58,326 nt of DNA, from IMG/VR virus record IMGVR_UViG_3300035121_000011, positions 1 to 58,326 of that record. The stretch is one strand, 5' to 3'. The notes under the pieces are model-generated. The model ran no database searches. It was not told the DNA's origin and worked only from the letters and a program-made list of their open reading frames with translations. The translations under genes and the position numbers were made by a program. The stretch comes from a virus. Within the stretch, counting starts at the first letter, position 1, and every line of letters begins with the position of its first letter. Below, piece after piece: positions 7,585 through 15,656 of this stretch.

Positions 7585-8684
7585 GATGCTCCGATCCTTA
7601 ACTTTGGTGATGCAACGAAGACACGGTTGTTTTCCTTGGCCCAAGGGAAGTTGCAAGCCAGTTCGACGTTCTCCCATCCCTGGAAGGTGCACTTGCGGCC
7701 GCCCGTTCCGGCGCAGGCTTCGCAGTCCCACCAAGGCATATCTGGCGTCTTGGGAAACGGCCCAGCTTGTACCTTTCCAGTCCCATCACAGGCGGTGCAG
7801 GGCTTGCCGGACTTCTCGCAGCTGATCTTGATGAAGGGTTCGAGTTCGGGGCATTGCGCCACTAGCGCGGTTCGCATAGCCCGCATGCATTCCACCATCT
7901 CCCGGAGGAACATTGAGCAGCCACGGTAGGCGTAGACGGCCATGAATTCGCGAACGGTGTATTCGCATTGAATGTAGTTGACCGTGCCTTCCGGTAGGAT
8001 GTAACGTGCATCCTCATACGGCACGCCGGCGTCGCAAGCCGCGCGGTAAGCGTTCCAAGCCTCCAGATATGCGGCGCTCCAAGCGATCCGGACTTCCTCG
8101 GGCGCCCTCCAAATTGTCTCCGGCATCCGCGCTTCAGGCCGGTCCCCGTACCAAGTTGACCGCTGGCTCTGCTGGTGAAAACCTGCGCGGCGGCTGCGAA
8201 CTAGCTGATGCGTCAGAACGCGCGAGGCGCCCCAGACCTCGAAGACCACCACGGCCGATTCCAGCGCGGCCTGGAGTCCGCCTTTGAACATCTCCTGCCA
8301 TTCCTCGTCGCTCACCGGCATTTGCGGGCTAGCGTAAGGCCCCCATTGGTTGGTAGGTTCCGGCCAAGAGTTGTGGCGCATTGCCGGCGGCCGAGGAAGC
8401 CCGATGGTAGCACGAGTTCCGCGCGAGACCACCTGCTTCAATTGCTCCATGTCAACGCCCTGCAGCAGCCGGACTTCCAGCCCATCAACGCCAACGCGGA
8501 CTACGCCGGTGTCGAACGGTGAGACATGTTCCCCGGTGTTCTTTTCATGGCTGTTGAATGCGGTTTCCGCTACATGTACCAACGGATCAACCGATTCGGA
8601 CGGGGCCAGCCGGCTGAACTCTACGGCCGAATAGTCCCAATACCCTCTGTTGGCGCGATGCTGCCAGAGCCAATCGGGGATCAC
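7581..8684 (-). CDS. thyX: ThyX-like flavin-dependent thymidylate synthase with zinc-ribbon tail
   Basis: 367 aa from GTG 8684 (AAAGGA eight bases upstream; GTGA overlap with the previous gene). THQLVRSRRAGFHQQSQRS at about residues 158-176 matches the ThyX signature RHRx7S except that His is Ser (S164). The C-terminal third adds CxxCxGxG-type repeats, CTACDGTG and CEACAGTG, like DnaJ zinc clusters, making it far longer than usual ThyX (~230 aa). Expected to methylate dUMP using folate and FAD; activity or product could differ. Confidence 0.8.
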   Translation of the reverse strand: MIPDWLWQHRANRGYWDYSAVEFSRLAPSESVDPLVHVAETAFNSHEKNTGEHVSPFDTGVVRVGVDGLEVRLLQGVDMEQLKQVVSRGTRATIGLPRPPAMRHNSWPEPTNQWGPYASPQMPVSDEEWQEMFKGGLQAALESAVVVFEVWGASRVLTHQLVRSRRAGFHQQSQRSTWYGDRPEARMPETIWRAPEEVRIAWSAAYLEAWNAYRAACDAGVPYEDARYILPEGTVNYIQCEYTVREFMAVYAYRGCSMFLREMVECMRAMRTALVAQCPELEPFIKISCEKSGKPCTACDGTGKVQAGPFPKTPDMPWWDCEACAGTGGRKCTFQGWENVELACNFPWAKENNRVFVASPKLRIGAS

Positions 8685-8782
8685 TTTGACCGTCCTTTCA
8701 GGACGTTCGCGAAGTTGTTGAGTACCACGAGCGCGCCGGTTCCCAACCAGATGTAGAGTGTGAATACCAGATACTGGTTCAC
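8681..8782 (-). CDS. Tiny membrane protein, 33 aa
   Basis: GTG at 8782 overlaps the upstream TGA, and its own TGA overlaps the ThyX GTG. The product begins MNQYLVFTLYIWLGTGALVV and ends in a basic NVLKGRSK tail: one helix with the C terminus inside. Perfect placement between two overlaps supports a real gene that is too short for common callers. Role unknown. Confidence 0.65.
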   Translation of the reverse strand: MNQYLVFTLYIWLGTGALVVLNNFANVLKGRSK

Positions 8783-9120
8783 GCCGGCGCCTCCGCTTTC
8801 TTCTCGCCCGTAATGAGGTCCACGATCTCCGGAACCCCATATTGGATGGCCAACTCCAGGATCCGATCGCGCTCCTCCATCAGTCGCGTAATGGTCCTGT
8901 ATTGAGTTTCCACGCGGCCGTCGGCGTACGAAGACACGCCATACTTTCGCATACGCGCCTTGAGGATCAAGCCGTTACGACCGATCGAGCAAGGATCAAC
9001 GGCTTGCACGAACATTAGAACGTTCTGCCCATCGACGCTACGCTGGATGGTCAACTCCTCGCCCGGTTTGAATACCGGCAACAATGGGTCCGGACCTTCC
9101 GGGACTTCTACCGCTACCAC
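8779..9120 (-). CDS. Hypothetical protein, 113 aa
   Basis: GTG start at 9120 behind AGGGGGATT. Begins MVAVEVPEGPDPLLPVFK. A charged C-terminal helix (LMEERDRILELAIQYG) precedes an Ala/Glu/Lys end. No domain recognised. First gene after the 9158-9193 hairpin. Confidence 0.6.
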   Translation of the reverse strand: MVAVEVPEGPDPLLPVFKPGEELTIQRSVDGQNVLMFVQAVDPCSIGRNGLILKARMRKYGVSSYADGRVETQYRTITRLMEERDRILELAIQYGVPEIVDLITGEKKAEAPA

Positions 9121-9157
9121 AACAATCCCCCTAAAGGATCTTCATCAGATTTGCAGC

Positions 9158-9193
9158 AAACAGGGGCGCCAGAGCAGTGCCCCGCGCCCCTGT
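9158..9193 (-). terminator. 10-bp stem hairpin
   Basis: AACAGGGGCG (9158-9167) and CGCCCCTGTT (9184-9193) form a perfect stem around 16 bases. It lies 29 bases past the stop of the 9223-9381 gene. On the minus strand the 3' arm ends in TGTTTGC. Probable terminator. Confidence 0.6.
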
Positions 9194-9222
9194 TAGGTCA
9201 ACTGTACTGCATGAACCGCCGG

Positions 9223-9381
9223 TCAGCGCGCGGACTCGTCGACCGTCTTGTCGTTGGCCGGTCCGGCGTCCGGGGACTGCGTGCCGGCGTCGACGACCTC
9301 GTTCTCCACGTCCACAACCTTGTCCTGATCCTCGGAGGCGTCGGCCAGGCCGCCGCTCTCGTTACGCGGGTCGCGATCCAC
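9223..9381 (-). CDS. Small acidic protein, 52 aa
   Basis: GTG at 9381 sits seven bases after a perfect AAGGAGGT. The product (MDRDPRNESGGLADASEDQD...) is rich in Asp, Glu and Val/Asp pairs, with no hydrophobic segment; predicted disordered or DNA-mimic-like in charge. It stands alone between the polymerase stop and a terminator-like hairpin. Missed by length-limited gene calling. Confidence 0.65.
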   Translation of the reverse strand: MDRDPRNESGGLADASEDQDKVVDVENEVVDAGTQSPDAGPANDKTVDESAR

Positions 9382-9466
9382 TCTGAGTACCTCCTTGTAG
9401 TAACTTGTTCATCTATGATTCTTACTGTAGCCGTTATCTGGGGCTAGTAGAATCTCCAAGATTTTT

Positions 9467-11761
9467 CTAGTCGTTGGGGTCAATGGAGACTAGCCATTTG
9501 GTCTGCACCGAGATGCCGAACGCCGCTACCTTATCACTCTTCCGACCACGAATCAGAACCATATCCCGACCCACGTGAATCCCGTCGATGCGCCCTTTAA
9601 GACGTGGGAAGTCGTAACGGTTCACCCGTACATACACGTCTTCGTCGCCATCATCTACGCATCGTAGAACGACGCTCGTCTTCAAGTCCGGCCGGCGCAT
9701 CCGAGCTAGGATGTCCTTGACTTCGTAGCCGTACCGCGCGCGTTGGTTCTCAACGAAGTCCTGGTAGTTACGCTCCAACACAAACCCAAGGAATGTGCAG
9801 TTCTCCTCGCTCACGTCAAGCAACTCGTCAGACGTATGCGTAGGGACCGGAAGGTTTCCCATTTCCCGGATCCAATTGCGAACGCGGCCCATATCCTCTT
9901 CGAGCCGCCGGAGCCCGAACGGGTCATCCACGTTCACAAGCGGGAGCATCTTCTCCAATGTCTTGGGGCCTATTCCGGATACCTCCAGGAGATCAGAGGG
10001 GTGCGAATACGGATGTCCACGCTCCTCTTGGCGGGCCATGATCTTGGCGGCTACTATTTCGCCTACTCCAGGCAGAGTCTCAAATCCCGCCACGAGTTCG
10101 CCGTCACGCGGAGAGGTCCAGCCGGTCCCGGACGCGCCCAACGTGACGCCTTTCACATGAACCTTATGGCGCTCGGAATCCTTCACCAGGATAGGCAGAT
10201 CCTTGTCCGGCGTCCGGCCTAGCTTCACCTGGAAGAATTGAGTTGGGTAATGCTGCTTGAACCACTGGCACCAGTAACCAATGATGGAGTACGCAAGACT
10301 GTGAGAGTACACGAATGCGTATGAGGCCGAAGTCACAACGCGCTCCCAGACCTTAGCCGCCACCTCGCGCGAAACGCCGTTGAGGGCCATCGCATTAGTG
10401 ATGAAGTCTTCCGAAGAGGCGTTGAACTGAGCTTCGCCTAGCTTCTGGCTGATGATCCGCCGGATGTCGTGTACCCGCCCAATCGGCAAGCCGCCGAACT
10501 GACCAAGCGCATGCAGTACCTGTTCCTGGTAAATGATCTGACCTCTTGTAGGCGCTGCGATCTTATCCAAGATGGGATGGATTAGAGGGATCTCCATCAG
10601 GCCACGCTTGATCTGGATGAATTCGGTAGTAGTACCCGAGAACAGCGGCCCAGGGCGGGATAGTGCATTTACATGGATGAGTTCAAAGATGTTCTCCGGC
10701 CGGACTTCCCTACAGATGAGCCGGGTAGCGCGGCCCTCGAATTGGAAGACCCCAATGACATCAGCGGCCATGAAGGCATCAAATGTCAGTTGGTCGTCCA
10801 GCGGGAGCGCGTACAAATCCTCCAACGACATCCCGGTAAGGCGGAGCATTTCCGCCAACTCGCCCATAGTAGTGAGTCCCAAGACGTCAATCTTCATTAG
10901 CCCCAGATACTCAGCATCCTTTTTGTCTACTGAGACCGCAGCTACTGAGCGCCCGTGGATGTCTCTCGTATACATAGCACAGACATCAGCAATAGGCGTA
11001 TCGGAGATTACCAGGCCGGCGGCATGGGTACTCATCCCACGGTAGTTACCCTCTAACAGGATGGCTTTCTCCAGCGCCGGGTATTTTGCTAGGACTTCTG
11101 CAGCGGGCGGGAATGTGTCAAAGGTATCCCTGAGCGAGGCGTCCGCGCGGGAGTCGCCGCCGGAGCGCTCAATGATCATTCCTTTAACTATCTCAAGCGG
11201 CCCCATAGGCACGCCGAATACCCGCCCAACGTCCGTGAGTGAGTTCTTCCCCTTGTACTTTGTGAACGTTCCGATGTTGGCTACGCAATCCTCGCCCCAA
11301 CGCTTAACCGCATATTGACGGACGCGGTAACGCTCTTTGTCGTCAAAGTCAACGTCAATGTCTGGGAGGTCCACACGAGTCGGGTCGATGAATCTGGTGA
11401 AGTCCGTTAATGGGAACTGGAGCGGATCGGGCTCGGTAATGCGAAGTAGGTAGCAAACCAGGCTAGCGGCCGAGCTACCGCGCCCCGGCCCGACGGCTAT
11501 CCCGTTGTCTTTTGCCCAGCGAACGATATCGGATACCAACAGGAAGTAGCTCACGAAATCTTTGGAGATGATGAGTTCCATCTCCCTATTCATTTGCTCC
11601 AGGTAGTCAGCTTGGTTGGTTATCAGCCGGCGGTTTCCCTGCCTGATCCGATATCTCCAACCCTCGCGGAGCCAGGCCCACAGGATCTCAACCGGCTCAA
11701 CTTGTTCGGCCCAACTAGACGGGTCCGGCCGAACATCCTTGGCTAAGGTTATAGTTGCCAA
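9467..11761 (-). CDS. dnaE: DNA polymerase III alpha subunit, polymerase part (split DnaE)
   Basis: 764 aa. GPGRGSSAAS (91-100) and DLPDIDVDF (131-139, catalytic aspartates) are hallmark PolC/DnaE palm motifs; YSHSLAYSIIGYWCQWF lies in the fingers, and helix-hairpin-helix signatures (GVGEIVAAKI, VSGIGPKTLEKM) and an OB-like end follow. The N-terminal PHP domain is absent and encoded by the gene just upstream. TTG start overlaps that gene by 13 bases; an in-frame TGA lies three codons upstream, so there is no read-through fusion. Confidence 0.92.
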   Translation of the reverse strand: MATITLAKDVRPDPSSWAEQVEPVEILWAWLREGWRYRIRQGNRRLITNQADYLEQMNREMELIISKDFVSYFLLVSDIVRWAKDNGIAVGPGRGSSAASLVCYLLRITEPDPLQFPLTDFTRFIDPTRVDLPDIDVDFDDKERYRVRQYAVKRWGEDCVANIGTFTKYKGKNSLTDVGRVFGVPMGPLEIVKGMIIERSGGDSRADASLRDTFDTFPPAAEVLAKYPALEKAILLEGNYRGMSTHAAGLVISDTPIADVCAMYTRDIHGRSVAAVSVDKKDAEYLGLMKIDVLGLTTMGELAEMLRLTGMSLEDLYALPLDDQLTFDAFMAADVIGVFQFEGRATRLICREVRPENIFELIHVNALSRPGPLFSGTTTEFIQIKRGLMEIPLIHPILDKIAAPTRGQIIYQEQVLHALGQFGGLPIGRVHDIRRIISQKLGEAQFNASSEDFITNAMALNGVSREVAAKVWERVVTSASYAFVYSHSLAYSIIGYWCQWFKQHYPTQFFQVKLGRTPDKDLPILVKDSERHKVHVKGVTLGASGTGWTSPRDGELVAGFETLPGVGEIVAAKIMARQEERGHPYSHPSDLLEVSGIGPKTLEKMLPLVNVDDPFGLRRLEEDMGRVRNWIREMGNLPVPTHTSDELLDVSEENCTFLGFVLERNYQDFVENQRARYGYEVKDILARMRRPDLKTSVVLRCVDDGDEDVYVRVNRYDFPRLKGRIDGIHVGRDMVLIRGRKSDKVAAFGISVQTKWLVSIDPND

Positions 11762-12663
11762 TTGAGGTCATCCTTCGTTCCCTTGTAGCGGAACCGATCG
11801 GCCTTTGGTAGCGTCACAGCGCAACGGCTAGTGATCTCCGCCGTAGTATCCATTATCTGTTGGGCTTGCTTTCGCTTGAAGCCTACGGCGCGTAGCCGCT
11901 CAAGGACATAATCATCATTAAGCGGTGGATAGTCGGGGACGTCATACTCCCAACTGGACAGTTGCTTAGCGATGGTATTGTCGCCACGGCCGGCGGCGTG
12001 GAGGAGAGCGCGCATCTCGCCTTGGCCGGGCTGAAGCGTATGGACGTCAAACGTTACCGCAATCGGAATCTTATGGAGTTCGTGGATCCTCCAATACGCC
12101 TCTGAGATCTGCTTGGCGCGCGGCAGCTCCGGGAAAGCCTGCACCTCCAAGTAGTAACTATCCCCAAACAAGGCCCGGAAGTTGGTAGCTACTCGTTGCG
12201 CTTTCTTGAAGCTAGCGGCTTCCTCCGGGATGTCCTTGCCGCCCAGGAGCGTACATGCCAATAGGCTATCGCTGCAACCAGACAGACAAATCAATCCCTC
12301 ATAATGGTCAGCTAGCATTAGGCCGCTGACGGTTGGGTAGTAGTAGAACCCTTCCGCCCAAGAGCGCGTGACGATCCGGTTTAGGTTGGAGTAGCCGGCC
12401 TGAGTAGCCGCCAGCAAGGTTAAATGGAACTTCCGCTGTGAATCCGGGAGAGGATGCGTATACGCCTCCAACCCGAAGATAGGCTTGATGCCGGCCTTGA
12501 GGGCAGCTTTCTCCAGACCTACATGCGAACTGACGTTGCCATGTTCAGTAGCCGCAACGGCGGGCATTTCCAGTTCCACCGCGCGCTCAACGTGTTGAAC
12601 CGGCGTTCCGAAGCCGTCCATGTAGCTAAAGGTGGTATGATGATGAAGGCTAGGCGTCCTCAT
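11749..12663 (-). CDS. DNA polymerase III alpha subunit, PHP domain part (split DnaE)
   Basis: 304 aa, starting MRTPSLHHHTTFSYMDG. The motifs LHHHT, ATEHGNVSSH and LICLSGC correspond to PHP-domain metal-site strands of DnaE, and the C terminus reaches the usual PHP/palm junction (KADRFRYKG). The PHP metal ligands look largely kept, so proofreading-type phosphoesterase activity is possible. It should assemble with the product of 9467-11761. The start overlaps the upstream stop. Confidence 0.85.
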   Translation of the reverse strand: MRTPSLHHHTTFSYMDGFGTPVQHVERAVELEMPAVAATEHGNVSSHVGLEKAALKAGIKPIFGLEAYTHPLPDSQRKFHLTLLAATQAGYSNLNRIVTRSWAEGFYYYPTVSGLMLADHYEGLICLSGCSDSLLACTLLGGKDIPEEAASFKKAQRVATNFRALFGDSYYLEVQAFPELPRAKQISEAYWRIHELHKIPIAVTFDVHTLQPGQGEMRALLHAAGRGDNTIAKQLSSWEYDVPDYPPLNDDYVLERLRAVGFKRKQAQQIMDTTAEITSRCAVTLPKADRFRYKGTKDDLNWQL

Positions 12664-12769
12664 ACTCCGCCTCGCAAGTCAAGCATACCCATTCGTCCAT
12701 TGAGTTAATCGTTACCTCATGGTCGGGATTCCGCCGCATATGCTCGCGCACTTCTTCATCAGTCGTCAT
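12650..12769 (-). CDS. Small CxxC protein, 39 aa
   Basis: ATG 12769 follows GGTGGGGAAC closely. Product MTTDEEVREHMRRNPDHEV... ends VCLTCEAEYEDA with one CxxC pair. The 3' end overlaps the PHP gene start by 14 bases. A single CxxC with EHMRRNP may bind zinc using a histidine, or dimerise. Function unknown. Confidence 0.55.
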   Translation of the reverse strand: MTTDEEVREHMRRNPDHEVTINSMDEWVCLTCEAEYEDA

Positions 12770-12789
12770 CCGTTCCCCACCATCTGTAG

Positions 12790-12873
12790 CTAAAGCAAAG
12801 GCATGGGATCGGACATATGAAGATTTCGCCGGGCCCAAAATAGATACCAACCCAGAAGTCGTACCAACGCCAA
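12790..12873 (-). CDS. Candidate 27-aa mini-protein
   Basis: A TTG codon four bases after GGAGGG opens a frame starting MALVRLLGWYLFWARR, with a short hydrophobic N terminus. It fills most of the otherwise empty 122-base gap between genes. Support is only the ribosome site and size match to other mini-proteins here. Confidence 0.3.
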   Translation of the reverse strand: MALVRLLGWYLFWARRNLHMSDPMPLL

Positions 12874-12891
12874 CGAACCCTCCAGCCTCTG

Positions 12892-13164
12892 TCAGTTTTC
12901 ATTCAGCATCACAAAGCCCTTGCCGCTTCGTTTGCTTATCATGTACCGAGGAAAGCGCCTGAAGTGAATGAAGGTTTGCGTGTTTCTGGTTCTAAGCAGG
13001 ATCCCGTTGATGTTGTACCAACGGACGGACTGCTTGGTAAGAATGCCTCCCTTTGGGCCGGCGTGGAGCCACCAGATTCCGCGGCCGTTGAGAAGATTGA
13101 AGCTATACCAAACGATCATTGCGCGCCAAATGACGCGGTTTCGCCTTACGCCACGGACTCCCAT
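12892..13164 (-). CDS. Hypothetical basic protein, 90 aa
   Basis: ATG 13164 overlaps the MazG-like TAA (TAATG). The product (MGVRGVRRNRVIWRAMIVW...) is rich in Arg, Trp and Ile and probably beta-rich; no domain recognised. GC and codon use look less biased than its neighbours. Confidence 0.5.
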   Translation of the reverse strand: MGVRGVRRNRVIWRAMIVWYSFNLLNGRGIWWLHAGPKGGILTKQSVRWYNINGILLRTRNTQTFIHFRRFPRYMISKRSGKGFVMLNEN

Positions 13165-13493
13165 TATGGGTGCTCCCAAACTAGGCCGGTCTTGAAGCCG
13201 CCGCGCTCCATTTGTTTACGTTCAATCAGGCGGCCAATAGCAGCCGGCGAGATCCCGGTTCGCAAACCGACAAAGGCTTCCAGCGCCTCGCGTACGTCAG
13301 CGGCCTCGGCGTTGATGGCGGCCGGATCGTTCGTCAGGTAAGCCTCCATCAGCTCGCCCAACTCCTCCAGGATCTTCTTGTATAGCAACGCTTCATGTTC
13401 CTTGGCGTCGTTGACATATCTAAAGCCCTCAGCATCACAAGATATGTATCCATCGACGCTACGGATACGATCCCTGACTATCTTGACCGCCAC
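13164..13493 (-). CDS. MazG-like nucleotide pyrophosphohydrolase
   Basis: 109 aa from GTG 13493, which overlaps the deaminase stop (TAGTG). KILEELGELMEAYL and AEAADVREALEAFVG give the two acidic metal-binding helices of the MazG/phosphoribosyl-ATP pyrophosphohydrolase fold, and the end RKQMERGGFKTGLVW is typical. Likely cleans up or cleaves nucleoside triphosphates next to dCMP deaminase. Confidence 0.82.
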   Translation of the reverse strand: MAVKIVRDRIRSVDGYISCDAEGFRYVNDAKEHEALLYKKILEELGELMEAYLTNDPAAINAEAADVREALEAFVGLRTGISPAAIGRLIERKQMERGGFKTGLVWEHP

Positions 13494-13963
13494 TATTCCT
13501 CCCAGACCAGATCGATACCCGCCCAGGAGGCGTACTTCATGCAATCCTCGCAAGGAACCGATGAAGTGTATATGGATACCGCCATTGGTCGGGCCCAATC
13601 CTTTATGTTACGCGCTCTCTGGGAGTGGCGGAAGTTCTCGGCCGCGTTGAATTCGGCGTGAAGGTACACACAATTGGAGTAACCTACGCCGTGTGGTTGC
13701 TCCTCAGCCGAAAGGAAACCGCGTGGACAGCCACCACCCATACAAGTAGCTGCATTAACGGAGCGCTCCATTCCGTTCCAGCCAATTTCGCGTTGCCGGC
13801 CGTTGGCGACTAGTACCGCGCCCACGTTCCGCCGGGCGCAAGTCCCCATCATGTCGCCAACTATATGTGCGATCCGTAGGTACATGAAGTTAGCCGAGTC
13901 AATGTAGGAAACGGCGGGATTTGACGTACGGATTACAGCAGATCCCGGTTCTCCTGTATCCAT
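13493..13963 (-). CDS. Deoxycytidylate (dCMP) deaminase
   Basis: 156 aa. Zinc site motifs are visible: YLHAEFNAAEN (His-Ala-Glu) and SSVPCEDCMKY (PCxxC). GTCARRNVGAVLVANGRQ matches the family N-terminal strand. Converts dCMP to dUMP, the substrate for the ThyX-like enzyme. The start at 13963 overlaps the glycosylase gene by 31 bases and is the only ATG upstream of the domain. Confidence 0.88.
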   Translation of the reverse strand: MDTGEPGSAVIRTSNPAVSYIDSANFMYLRIAHIVGDMMGTCARRNVGAVLVANGRQREIGWNGMERSVNAATCMGGGCPRGFLSAEEQPHGVGYSNCVYLHAEFNAAENFRHSQRARNIKDWARPMAVSIYTSSVPCEDCMKYASWAGIDLVWEE

Positions 13964-14562
13964 TTTCCCATCGCCTCCCATTGCTCCTCCATCAAGTTGC
14001 GTCCTTTGGGCCCGTTCCGCATCCCCCAAGCAGGATGGTACTGTGCATAAACGAAGGTCTTCCCGTCGTGCAACGCGGCCAATTGTCCCGGCCGTAGCCG
14101 TAGCTCTACCGGCGTTAGCGCTGTCCGAGCCGTGGCGCCTACGCATACTATCAGCCTGGGGCGCCCGATAGCCATCCATTCCTTGCGGAGCGCTTCGGCG
14201 CCCATGAGTATCTCGCGTATGGTAGGCGTTCGGTTCCCGGGCGGCCGGTACTTGACGACGTTGGTGATGAATGCGTTGGCCGGAACTTCGCCGATTGTCT
14301 CCGGGTACTTCTCCGTTCCATCGCTCCAACGCTCCTCGGCTGACAGATCTGCTAGATCCATCAATTGCGCCAAGACCCTACCGCTTGGGCCACAGAATGG
14401 CCGGCCCTGGAGGTTCTCGGTAGCTCCGGGCGCCTCGCCAACCACCATGGCAATTGGGTCCGTTTCGTTGCCGCGTCCCTTCACCAAGCGGATACCTGGC
14501 TCGCGAAGATGATCCCAACGCTCATCATCACGGATTACTTCGTACACATCATCCAGATCCAC
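13933..14562 (-). CDS. Uracil-DNA glycosylase family protein
   Basis: 209 aa with GTG start and GGTGG upstream. GEAPGATENLQGRPFCG is the family 4/5 motif 1; NVVKYRPPGNRTP and YHPAWGMRNGP are the second and third motifs. The family removes uracil from DNA. In a phage that makes dUMP actively, it could guard against misincorporation or act on a modified base. It sits directly upstream of dCMP deaminase. Confidence 0.87.
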   Translation of the reverse strand: MDLDDVYEVIRDDERWDHLREPGIRLVKGRGNETDPIAMVVGEAPGATENLQGRPFCGPSGRVLAQLMDLADLSAEERWSDGTEKYPETIGEVPANAFITNVVKYRPPGNRTPTIREILMGAEALRKEWMAIGRPRLIVCVGATARTALTPVELRLRPGQLAALHDGKTFVYAQYHPAWGMRNGPKGRNLMEEQWEAMGKWIQENRDLL

Positions 14563-14944
14563 GACGATCCACCTTTTGCTGCAGCATGTCGATCGTCAGA
14601 AGAAGATGGCCAATGAGGTCCATGCAGATCTCATCAGGCTGTTCTTGGTTAAGGGTTTTCCCCTCCCAGAGAGAGCGCCGCAGCGGACCAATCTTCCGCC
14701 AGATATCAGCGAACTGGCCAGCCGGTCCGAGAACGTTGGCGTTGGCGTCCCCGTAATGGAGACTCTTGCCAACAAACCTCTGCACGAATTGCGGGATCAA
14801 CTCGCTGATGATCCGCTTCGCCTGCGGACCCAGCTGATCCCAATCTTCCCCCATAATCCCTAGCTCTTGCATGAGATCATAAGGCGTAGCTTGCTCCGGC
14901 GGCTGGATGTCGTAGCCAATCCCAAGTTGTATCTCGCCAGGCAT
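14549..14944 (-). CDS. DUF1599/Nmad1-like nucleotide-metabolism protein
   Basis: 131 aa. KSLHYGDANANVLGPAG followed by DIWRKIGPLRRSLW and EICMDLIGHLLLTIDM resembles the DUF1599 (nucleotide modification associated domain) pattern found beside phage base-modification and nucleotide genes. Biochemical function is unproved for the family. The start is one base after the SDR stop. Confidence 0.6.
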   Translation of the reverse strand: MPGEIQLGIGYDIQPPEQATPYDLMQELGIMGEDWDQLGPQAKRIISELIPQFVQRFVGKSLHYGDANANVLGPAGQFADIWRKIGPLRRSLWEGKTLNQEQPDEICMDLIGHLLLTIDMLQQKVDRRGSG

Positions 14945-14945
14945 C

Positions 14946-15656
14946 TCAGCGACCTCCGTTCACGCTAATGATGTCTCCGGTCCAGCCCTTGGCTTCAGAC
15001 AGCAATACGTCACAGGCCGCCTTCGCGACCTCGGCCGGGTAGAGCGCGCGGCCAAGCGGATTCCCGGCCATCTCGTAGTCGCGCGCTTCAGTCCAGGTCT
15101 TGAAATGGCGAATCTCCATGACTCTTCGGTCCACATATTCGGTCATGTCCGTCCCCGCCACCTTGCCCGGCGCTAGCCCGTTGATGCGCCAGCCTTCGCG
15201 GGCTAGCTCTCTTGACGCTACGCGGATCACCTGATTGAGCGCGGCTTTGCTGGCGCAGTACGCCATGGATGTCCTCATAGGACGGACGGCCGCGTCAGAG
15301 GTGATCGCCAAGACCGAGTACGACTTCCCGGTCACCTGCAGAGCCTTGAGAACGTTGACGAAGCCCCAGACGTTGACGGCCATGATTCGCTCGAATGCCT
15401 TGCGTTCAAGTTCCCACGACCATTCAAGTTCATTGACCCCAACGGAGTACACCACACAGTCCGGATCGACGTCTCGCAGGATGTCGGTTAGGGAACTGTT
15501 GTCATCGTCAGTTACATCCAATTGCGACTGAGGCGGAGCGAAAGCAAGATGACCCAGATAGCTCAGCCGCTCGCAGATGGCGGCTCCAATTCCGCCCGGC
15601 GTCGCTCCACCTAACACCAGCACGCCCTTGCTTACGTCATCAGACTTTTGATCCAT
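14946..15656 (-). CDS. Short-chain dehydrogenase/reductase (SDR)
   Basis: 236 aa. GGATPGGIG (16-24) is the TGxxxGxG-type dinucleotide site, SDAAVRPMRTSMAYCASKAAL carries the Ser-Tyr-x3-Lys triad, and the end DIISVNGGR is the usual SDR C terminus. NAD(P)H-dependent oxidoreductase of unknown substrate. Start ATG 15656 is preceded by GAGAGAGGGAA, the genome's recurring ribosome site. Rare in phages. Confidence 0.85.
   Translation of the reverse strand: MDQKSDDVSKGVLVLGGATPGGIGAAICERLSYLGHLAFAPPQSQLDVTDDDNSSLTDILRDVDPDCVVYSVGVNELEWSWELERKAFERIMAVNVWGFVNVLKALQVTGKSYSVLAITSDAAVRPMRTSMAYCASKAALNQVIRVASRELAREGWRINGLAPGKVAGTDMTEYVDRRVMEIRHFKTWTEARDYEMAGNPLGRALYPAEVAKAACDVLLSEAKGWTGDIISVNGGR

Noticed and set aside
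9404-9430. Promoter in the 85-base gap after the polymerase gene
   Set aside because: TAAGAAT and CATAGAT look -10-like but no -35 at 16-19 bases could be found.
13964-14329. Longer N terminus for the dCMP deaminase frame
   Set aside because: The extension is the out-of-frame reading of the uracil-DNA glycosylase gene; the domain is complete from residue ~20 of the shorter form.
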